Part shown: piece by piece, positions 56,224 to 64,000 of the stretch
Numbering within the stretch: the first letter of the stretch is position 1
Layout: each line of letters starts with the position of its first letter
Source of the DNA: Cyanodermella asteris
Lineage: Eukaryota > Ascomycota > Lecanoromycetes > Ostropales > Stictidaceae
Reading direction: 5' to 3'
Length of the DNA stretch: 64,000 nucleotides
Assembly (NCBI GenBank): GCA_900618795.1
Contig: UYJD01000010.1
Span: 710,980-774,979 of the forward strand
Made by a program: the position numbers and the translations under genes
The notes under the pieces: model-generated
Databases searched by the model: none
What the model saw: the letters and a program-made list of their open reading frames with translations, nothing else
What the model was told of the DNA's origin: nothing

Positions 56224-59208
56224 TTCTTTGCGAATAGGTAGGGAGGTAGGTACGCGAGCCGTTGGGCTGAAGTTTTTTTTTTTTTTGGAAGGTGTGATGT
56301 GTGATGTGGGCACGAAGGTGTCTTTTTTTTCCCTGCGACTGCGTGTCAGTCAATGCCCGCCACAATGTGCTGGGAAAAGCATGCACTTTCGTGTACTCAC
56401 AGCTGCGAGCGGGCGGCTCTGGAAGTATTATGCCCTTGATTGTGGGAGTTGGAAGCTATGGAGTTGAGAGGCTTGCGGGCGTGCTTGTGGGTGGACAACA
56501 GGAAGGGAGGTCGTCAGGAAACGCGGCAGCGAGGGGGAAAGAAGTTTTATGCCTGGGTTTCTGGCTGGCGCGTTGGGCAAAACAGAAATGTGCGTGCGCA
56601 GGCTCATGGGGCGACTGTGATTCACAAGCTGGGGAGTGACTCGTGGCACATGAGTGTTGGGGTGAATCGCAAGTGAGGCAGGCTGAGGCGATGTTTGAAG
56701 CACCTCCGTGTTCGAAAACGCACTGACGAGTCCGCTTTACACGCTTTCTCTTATTTACCAGATAGGAGGACAAGTGGAAGCAGGGCGCGGAAAATGGAAA
56801 GGAAGAAGAATGTAGGACGCCAAAACTGCAAGTCCGGGGCACAAATCCTGGGGTAATGAGAAATATAAAGCACTGGCAGAGCATGTGTTTCATTATGACC
56901 GAGAGTTCGGTTCGGCAGTATGCATGTGGTTGGCTTACTGTTCTCTCACCTTCGCTATTTCGGCACTTGCTTCAAATTGTCGCTCCTTTTTCTCGCGCAA
57001 TTCTCCTGCCCCGGGGCTGGTGAGCGATAATTGGCAATCGTATCACTCCCGTACACCGCACAGGTGTCCACTTGTCCGCTTCGCCCTGACGCTAGGAACC
57101 TGGTCGGGTCAATCGTCGTCGCCGAGGCGCACAGATAGCGAAGGCGTGTCGCCCACATTTCGTCTGTCCCGGGTACGAATCAGGATTGAGCCGAACCGTT
57201 GCTCAAACGTGGCTTCACTGGCCGGCCCGTCAGCTAGCTCGATTGCCAGAGCTACTTTTGGGGCCTTCCCGGACGGAGCCTTGTCTAGCGTCAGAGACAG
57301 CGAATCCCGAAGGACTGGGTCCAAAGCCTGTTTTCCTCGCACCGTCATCATCATCTCCTGAGGGCCTGGCAAGGTTAGGACGTGTGCACCGTGCGCCCGT
57401 CTCCTAACTAACAAAGCTGCATCATCTGGCAGGGATGAACAACAATGCGTCGAGGCGTACAGGTGGAAAGGGAGATATAGCGATGGCCCTGTCTTTGTGT
57501 CATTTTGCGGGGCAAGGAATTAAATCCTTGCCAGAGACGCGGAAGCACCATGCTTCATGAAAAGAAAAAGGTACCGATCGAGCTTCTCCACAATTTCCCT
57601 CATGCTTTCCAGCGCTGCTCTTTTCAGGTGCAGTAGCTAGCGATCAGCTGGAAGCCTAGGACAAAAGTCTGGGGTGCAGCAAAGTAAACTGGCGGTGACA
57701 TAAGTACATCTCTGACGCGCATCGAGGTCAGCCCACCGGACATTCCATCGACCTGCCTCAGGAGAGCATCACACCAGATGGTGTGATTGGATGGGCTGAC
57801 CGGTGCTGCTACTACTCATGAAACATTGCATATCCCAGTCACTGAAGTGTTGCAGCTTACACCGTCATGCGAGTCGTCGTGCCCTCGTGCTGCGGCCTGC
57901 GGCGCGTTGACAGCGAGGCGGCGTGTAAAACTCCTACGCGAAGCAACCAGCCAGAGTTTGTTAAGCAAGATCCTGCGATGCACGCGCAACGCAGGAGCGA
58001 CGATTGACAGGACGCTTTTCGTGTGCAACAGAATGCCGTGGAAATACTTGCAACTGGTCGATCTGAGCATCGGGTGCTCCCAAGCGAACGGTCACTGGTT
58101 TGACCAGTGTGTCACTGTCCCCCTTGGGCGGGACCTTGCAGACCACGCACAACCACACATGCCAGGAACATTTGGTTGTACGTATACGTATTTCAGGGCG
58201 CTCAGCAGCTGATCCGTGTCGACTGTTGTGCAAGCCTCGGGGACTCTCGGCCGTGTACCAGGACAGGCTTGGGTTTGATGAGGCCTGAGTATACTCATCA
58301 CTGAATGGCCGAAAGGCCACCTCCTGGGGCAATCTGGATGTCATGGAGGAGATTTTTGCCGTACTTCTGGGTCGAACAGCTAACGAAGCCCAAGAGGATG
58401 CGACGCAGGCAGAGACGTGCATGTGAACTTGCGTCATGAAGAATGTGCGAGGAATATGGAGAATGTACCCGTGTATCGTCGCAGATGAAGAAACGTGGCT
58501 CGCAATTACGGGCATACTCGATAACAGTGCGCAATGCATTCAAGCGAGGTTTAAGTAGCAATGGCCTCGATAACCAAGCGACAAGCGACAATCAAGTACG
58601 CAGTTGCAGAAGCTTGATATACGACAAGTAGATCGTAGCTTGCAGTAAGTAGGCGTGAACAATTACTGTCAGAGCAAGTATCCACCTTTTGTTCTCCGCG
58701 TTGGAACTATGGAATTGGTTGGGGAAGCAGATCGTGTTGGCGTCTGCTTACTTTGGAAGGCGGATTCAGGAGAAGCTCTTCTTCCAAAGGCCTTCCAAGG
58801 AACTCCGTACATCCAAGTCAAGACCTTTGGTGGGCCGGGAAAGTTATGGCGGCGAAATCTGATCATAAATCTCCCTTTCTTAGCGTGTCTGATGGGGACC
58901 GTATGACCATTCTTCAGTCTTATCTGGATAATTCATTCGAATCATGGCATGAGCGACAAACAACTATCACTGCTAGAAGTAATTGTGCTGTTGCTCATGG
59001 CGGGACTCAGCCGGCGTATTCCTGACGATGGCCTTTGTGGCGGGCAGCCGGTGCGGCAAGAATTTTTTTGGAGTTCAGTCAGAGAAAAAAATCAATGCCA
59101 AGCCTAGAACAAGCTGGTTGTTGTCAGGCACCTTCACTCAACCCGTCAGCTCAACATAGTTTCCTGCCCACGATTCGATCTTTGTGTCCTATCTTAACCT
59201 GATCCAAC
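56224..59208. other. 3-kb gene-poor stretch
   Basis: No supported gene. It includes the promoter of the small minus-strand ORF, two T-runs (56273-56286 and near 56323-56330), scattered short ORFs in all frames, and the ADE2 promoter at the right end. A minus-strand frame at 57109-57414 looks somewhat protein-like but has no ATG at its start. It could hold noncoding RNA or long leaders. Confidence 0.5.
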
Positions 59209-61024
59209 ATGGATCGGATAATTGGTGTCCTTGGTGGAGGCCAGCTTGGCCGCATGTTCATTGAATCGGCCAATCGGCTGGGAGTCAAGGTCGACGTCCT
59301 CGATGCAGCGAACTCGCCAGCGAAGCAAATCTCCTTCCACGACAACCATATCGATGGGTCGTTCAAGAACGCAGACGATGTTCGTTTGCTCGCGGCTCGA
59401 ACAGACGTCCTGACGGTCGAGATAGAGCATGTCGACGTCCCTGTTCTTCACGAGCTGGCAGCTGCTGGCAAAGAAATCCATCCCCACCCCGAGACCATTG
59501 AGATGATACAAGACAAGTTCGAGCAAAAACGATACTACGAGCGACAGGGAATCCGGACGCCCGAATTCCGCGAGGTTCCGGAGCAAGGTGATGCGCTCGA
59601 AGCTGTCGCAAAGATTGGCAAAGCGTTCAACTACCCGTTGATGCTCAAGGCCAAAAGAAATGCTTACGACGGTCGAGGCAACGCGAAGGTCGAGAACGAG
59701 GCTGGAATTGACGTTGCCCTGAAGAGCCTTGGCCAGAGTGGTCTGTACGCCGAGAAGTGGTGCGAGTTCCAAAAGGAGCTCGCTGTCATGGTCGTCAAGA
59801 CTGCGGAACGAGCAACGAAAGATGACTGGCAAAGCACGACTCTGGCTTTCCCTGTCGTCGAGACATTCCACCAAGACAGCATATGCAAGCTGACATACTG
59901 TCCTCCCAGGAACGTGGATGTGGAAACTCAGAAGCGAGCCGTGGAACTGGCACGACGGGCGGTAGCAGGCTTCAAGGGACTAGGAATTTATGGCGTCGAG
60001 ATGTTCAAAGTTGGCGATAAAGAGCTCCTCGTAAACGAGATCGCACCTCGTCCACACAACAGCGGCCACTACACCATTGATGCTTGCAGGATTTCGCAAT
60101 ACGAGGCGCATCTTCGATCCATTCTCGGCTTACCTATCATCGAAAGCGATCTTTCCGCACACAGTCCATCAATAATGTTGAACATCCTTGGCGGTGCCAC
60201 CGGGGCTTCGCATCTGGAGCTGGCTGAGCGAGCGCTGACCGTACCAGGCGCCCGTGTCCATCTTTATGGCAAGGGCCCAGGCCGCCCTGGGAGAAAGATG
60301 GGCCATATCACTGTTACAGCAGCCAAGTTTGAAGACGCAGAGTCGGCTATCAAGCCTCTGATTGAGAAATTCGATAGCATACGCGCGGAAACAAAAGCAC
60401 CGATTCATCTGCCTGCAAAGGCTGCTCAGGCTCCACAGGCCAATAAACAGTCGCATGGAACTGCCAAGGTTGTGGTGACGATGGGTTCGCAATCGGACCT
60501 GCCAAAGCTGCAAGCGGGTATCAAGCTTCTCGATCAGCTCGAGATACCGAGACTTGTTACCATTACCTCAGCCCACCGGACACCCGAGCGCATGTTTGAG
60601 TTCGCACGAAACGCAAAGAAGAAGGGGTACAAGGTGATCATTGCAGCTGCCGGCGGTGCGGCCCATCTTCCTGGAATGATCGCTTCGGATACTGTGCTTC
60701 CCGTTGTCGGTGTTCCAGTCAAGAGCGAGGGTGCAGATCCGACGGCGGCTATCTTGAGCATTCTTGAAATGCCGGTAAGTGCTTTGTTCCAGAAGCGTTG
60801 AAAGCATTACTAATTCCTATAAGCGAGGTTGCCCTGTAGCCACGGTTGCTCCGAATAACGCTGTGAATGCGGCGCTTTTGACAGCCAGGATCTTGGCGCT
60901 GGCAGACCCAGCCCTTCGGTTGCGGTTGGAGGCTTACATTGCGAAACAGACATCTGATGTGTTGAAGGATGCCGAAGCTCTAGAAGCACTCGATGTGGAA
61001 CCTTTCCTAAAGCAAAGGAGCTGA
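59209..61024 (+). CDS. ADE2: Phosphoribosylaminoimidazole carboxylase (AIR carboxylase)
   Basis: Bifunctional purine enzyme that carboxylates AIR to CAIR. Two exons (59209-60774, 60824-61024; 49-bp intron, GTAAGT...AAG with ACTAAT branch) give 588 aa (yeast 571). N-terminal ATP-grasp PurK-like half: IIGVLGGGQLGRMFIESANRLG, TVEIEHVDVP, PLMLKAKRNAYDGRGN, ELAVMVV and VNEIAPRPHNSGHYTIDAC. C-terminal PurE half from about 425: VVVTMGSQSDLPKLQ, ITSAHRTPERM, IAAAGGAAHLPGMIAS and, across the intron, ILEMP-RGCPVATVAPNNAVNAALLTARIL. All expected catalytic stretches are intact. Loss of this gene in many fungi gives red or pink colonies from AIR pigment. Confidence 0.97.
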
Positions 61025-62128
61025 GCTCGCGAGCACAATCAACACGTTACGAGATTTACAACATGGAAAATCGTGCCACAATCGCTAAGCCCAGTAACGA
61101 GCACCTGTCGCCGCGAAGAAACTGTCTGTGCGCGTAACATGCGAGTTCGCCATACGCATTCGCATCTATTCCAGAAATATCCACACGTGCTAGGCGAGTA
61201 AAGGCTGAACGAACTGAACCAATTTTAACACCACCGCGTTTGCTGCGACGCAAACACATGTCATCCAGTTCCAAGGTGCTTCTGATCAAGACCTTGTCGG
61301 GAAAAAGCCGGCAGAATTTCGACAGATCATCGATCCAGCGGCCAGCGGCTTTGTGCAACGTGAGAACACTTTACAAGCGCACTTTTACCTGCGATTTGAG
61401 CTTCACGGAACCGAGAATTAGGACACTTCCCGAAAACCGCCATATTGGGACGAATCATCACGTTCTCCTCCACATATCGCTTTTGCAAGCGCATGTTGCC
61501 CAACGATCTCTGACAGCCTGACAATGCTCGGAGATCAATGGTATCAGAGCCGGAGTACTGTCCGTACGAAATAATTGGTAGAGTTACGAGGAGGTTCTTC
61601 CTTTCAACACTCACACCTTTGTGTCTTCACTTGGCATTTGGCTTGCAACGCATCTCTATCTCGTTACTAAAATGACATATCTCAAAGTTCTGGAGCGTGG
61701 CATCTCGAGGCCGCTGCGACATGGCGCTAAAGAGCCGAGCTCGTGATGATCCCATACGTGCAACGGAAGCACCTGCTAATTTTGAAGCGAGGTCTACCGC
61801 ATCTGTAAGATGCATGCTTGCTGTGTTCAGACTTCGCTTGCAAGGTCAGCCCTGTGTCTTTCTTGCACAACAGCTTTAAGTGTGGAAATCATGCAGCTGG
61901 GTGGTACGCACTTTCGGTCATCAAGTTTTCCGGACAGGATCGAGGAGAACGCTGCGCCCCGAAGAGGGTTGCGTATAAAAGCGACTGCCCGGCCATGTTC
62001 AGTCTGTCTCTCCAGATAATCTCGGGAGCACGAACAAAACTACCAAACACAACCGATCAGCCAACGGGACCTCAAGCGGCTCTTCTCATTTACGCTCTGA
62101 GCTACGCAAACCTACCCCCCCCTTCAAT
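61025..62128. other. Intergenic, ADE2 3' to small gene
   Basis: 1.1 kb without supported genes; only short ORFs. Its right end holds the TATA box and a CA/A-rich leader of the next small gene. Confidence 0.5.
61974..61980 (+). promoter_or_regulatory. TATA box of small gene
   Basis: TATAAAA lies 155 bp before the ATG at 62129, followed by an A/C-rich leader (ACAAAACTACCAAACACAAC) typical of well-expressed fungal genes. Confidence 0.5.
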
Positions 62129-62438
62129 ATGTCTTCGAATAACACCACAGCCTCTACAGTACGTTGTTGTCCCGCTTCGTTATAAGAACACTCTTTCCTG
62201 ACCAATGACGCAGAAGACACCCGCGGCAAGCTCAGCAAGTACGCCTGCCACGACGGCCACTTCGGGCAGCCAAAGTCAGAATGCAACCGGGAATGGCTCT
62301 TCGAATTACGTGAGTCACCCTGTGGCTGTCATGTTCGTTGTCCCCGGCATTGAACATCGCCAGAACATGCAACGATGGATGACCGAGAAGAAAGCTGGCG
62401 AACCATGGAACAGCTTGAATCTCAAGAAGGGCCGGTAG
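62129..62438 (+). CDS. Small Ser/Thr/Ala-rich hypothetical protein, spliced
   Basis: Exon 1 (62129-62158) encodes MSSNNTTAST, joined over a 55-bp intron (GTACGT...CAG) to KTPAASSASTPATTATSGSQ. A second possible intron (62310-62363, 54 bp, GTGAGT...CAG, stop-free) would join SSNY directly to NMQRWMTEKKAGEPWNSLNL and end LKKGR, giving 66 aa; without it the product is 84 aa. The GTGAGT donor and family-average intron length favour splicing. The TATA box and A/C-rich leader suggest strong or inducible expression. Hydrophilic, no membrane or signal segment; resembles small stress- or conidiation-type proteins in composition only. Not recognised. Confidence 0.5.
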
Positions 62439-62709
62439 TGCCTCTGGACCGAGCTTGTGGGCTGAGTCGGAGTGCTATGCGCGCACTGCAGTTATGACAC
62501 CTCAACCCACGTCAGTTCTCTACAAGCTCAATTCTGTATACATGGCGGAGAGTTGTCTTTTTTCTCACTATCCGTCACGACTCTCTCTGACGCGAAGCTA
62601 CTGCTGTGGAAACGCGATATCCTTTACGTTCGTTGTGCCACAAATTAAAAACTTTTTCGAGCTCGTTATCGTATGAAAGCACTCGTACCCATGTCATCTA
62701 AAGCATCTC

Positions 62710-63319
62710 ATGTCGCTTTCACGCGGTCCTGTCACCGATGGCGGCGCTCCCGCTTCGGGAGTGTGCAGCCTTTGTGATGCCAACATGCGCTCCGCTTCTC
62801 AACCACCAAGATTCGTTCATAACATTGATAGTCAAGCCTCTGTTCAGGTTCCCCACACTTACGCATATTTCACAAGTTCGCCCACGGTTCCCATAAATGT
62901 CCTACCCCAGACTCCAAACCAACTAGGCCCTGACGTTGCTAGCTCTTCGTGCCTTACAGTAGCGTGAAAGCATAGAAGTCTAGGCCAACCTCCAGCTTCC
63001 CTCGAACAAATGGCGGCGTCATGCACGCATTCGAGCTCATATGCCACCAACATTCGTCATCAATTTTACGACGTTTCCGCCGAATGGAACTCATCACCAC
63101 AGACTTCAGGAGCTCAAGCTCAAACCGTTGTCACACCCAACTTGCGGCGACTTTTCAAGTCTGCATGGCGCTAACGGGATAGTGGAATGTCTCGATTGCT
63201 TACCACCATCCCACCTTCGGACGTACTGTGAGCTCTGCGGCTTTAATTTCCATGATGTATGTACCCCATGCAGTTGCATCGATTATGCACGCGTGCATCG
63301 CGAGTTCTCGAGCGGGTAA
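62710..63319 (+). CDS. Possible Cys-rich gene, exon structure unresolved
   Basis: Three overlapping or successive plus-strand frames look protein-like: 62710-62967 (MSLSRGPVTDGGAPASGVCSL with a CxxC), a frame from ATG 63011 (MAASCTHSSSYATN, ending SAWR), and 63041-63319, whose C-terminal part ECLDCLPPSHLRTYCELCGF and following HDVCTPCSC carries three CxxC/CxC pairs that could bind zinc. They may be exons of one gene, but I cannot select splice sites with confidence, and chance is possible. No family recognised. Confidence 0.28.
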
Positions 63320-64000
63320 AGCGTTCCTTCAATAGCCGTTCGTATGGCCATCATCGAATGCGGCGAGACGCCACAATCCACATCGTGTCCCTGTGACAGT
63401 ACGACGGAATATACTTTATCTGTCCTCGACGTCCGGCCGTCCCTTCTTTTGGGTTCCTGAACACATCATCCATGAACCCTGTAAGGCTCCCCCGCGATCA
63501 TCGTCCCCCCACCCTCACTTGACAGTTTTTTCCGATGACATTTCCTAGGTACCAACGAAGTGGTCTCCATTTGCCTGCAAACGTCATTATACGTTAGCCG
63601 AATGACGTTCTCCGAACACAACATGTCACAAACAACTTCGGCCTTGGTTCGCGCTGTCGTTTAGATATTATCAGAAACACGGAGGTGCACGCTGGCCATG
63701 CATATTGCAGTAATAAAGACCGCGCGGAGCCGAGTATCGCCGTGAGAAGGTACCCTTGCCTAGACTTACTCCATTCGGAGCGCACCATTCGCACCTCTGA
63801 CATCTGATTTGCTATAAGTTGCTAGGGACTGCTCAGATATACTTTTGCCTATTTTGCTGGCGCCCAACAAGCTTGTTCTCACGACGTACTTGTGTGCCGG
63901 AGGCGTTTTTCGGCTCTTGAAACGACCTTCCTGTTGGGATATTGCCGACAGAAATGCAGGTGCATCTGAAGAAGGATCATGTGGGGCGCGTAGGGCAGGT
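63320..64000. other. Right edge, no supported feature
   Basis: About 680 bp with short ORFs only. Confidence 0.4.

Noticed and set aside
57109-57414. Protein-like minus-strand frame of 101 codons
   Set aside because: First codon is TTG, no family match and competing frames on the other strand.

Overview
The window is 64 kb of nuclear DNA from a filamentous ascomycete (Pezizomycotina). The evidence is the gene density (about one gene per 2 kb), short 48-75 bp introns with GTRNGT donors and CTNAY branch sites, and recognisable fungal housekeeping proteins. Gene style suggests a dothideomycete, but that placement is inference. Genes lie on both strands without operons. There are no rRNA or tRNA genes, CRISPR arrays or virus-like elements that I can support. 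One assembly gap of N's lies at 37714-37984.

Left part (0-16 kb): ARF1 GTPase (-), a CorA-like membrane protein with an altered pore motif (-), the ER cargo receptor ERV29/SURF4 (+), an Mme1-type mitochondrial carrier (-), N-acetylglucosamine-6-phosphate deacetylase (+) and the giant Dopey protein DOP1 (+). A 289-bp TA-flanked MITE sits at 16.5 kb.

Middle (17-36.6 kb): a secreted FAD-linked oxidoreductase (+), a DUF2235 hydrolase (-), an unrecognised protein (-), the RNase P/MRP subunit POP7 (-) divergent from a leucine-rich repeat protein (+), the RAVE/V-ATPase assembly factor RAV2/ROGDI (-), a phosphatidylserine-decarboxylase-like enzyme (+), a broken APH-family kinase gene (+), the U3 snoRNP protein IMP3 (-) and a PTR2 peptide transporter (+).

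Accessory stretch (36.6-46.2 kb): an F-box remnant, the assembly gap and two tandem paralogues of an unrecognised family that share an intron position and length. These are followed by a secreted endonuclease/exonuclease/phosphatase-fold protein (-) and a secreted histidine acid phosphatase (+).

Right part (46-64 kb): the RNA-binding protein HRP1 (-), whose 835-bp second intron is unusually long, and divergently from it the ornithine decarboxylase antizyme gene (+). The antizyme is the most striking locus: after splicing, the first reading frame ends at TGG-TAT-GCC-TGA and the antizyme domain continues in the +1 frame, the hallmark of polyamine-responsive programmed frameshifting. Then come UTP18 (-), divergent from a mitochondrial PPR-like protein (+), a small proline-rich ORF (-), a 3-kb gene-poor stretch, the purine enzyme ADE2 (+) and two small uncertain loci.

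Functionally the window is mostly unlinked core genes. Three (POP7, IMP3, UTP18) serve rRNA processing and three (ARF1, ERV29, DOP1) serve the early secretory pathway. Exon boundaries were placed by eye from splice signals, reading phase and remembered family sequences.
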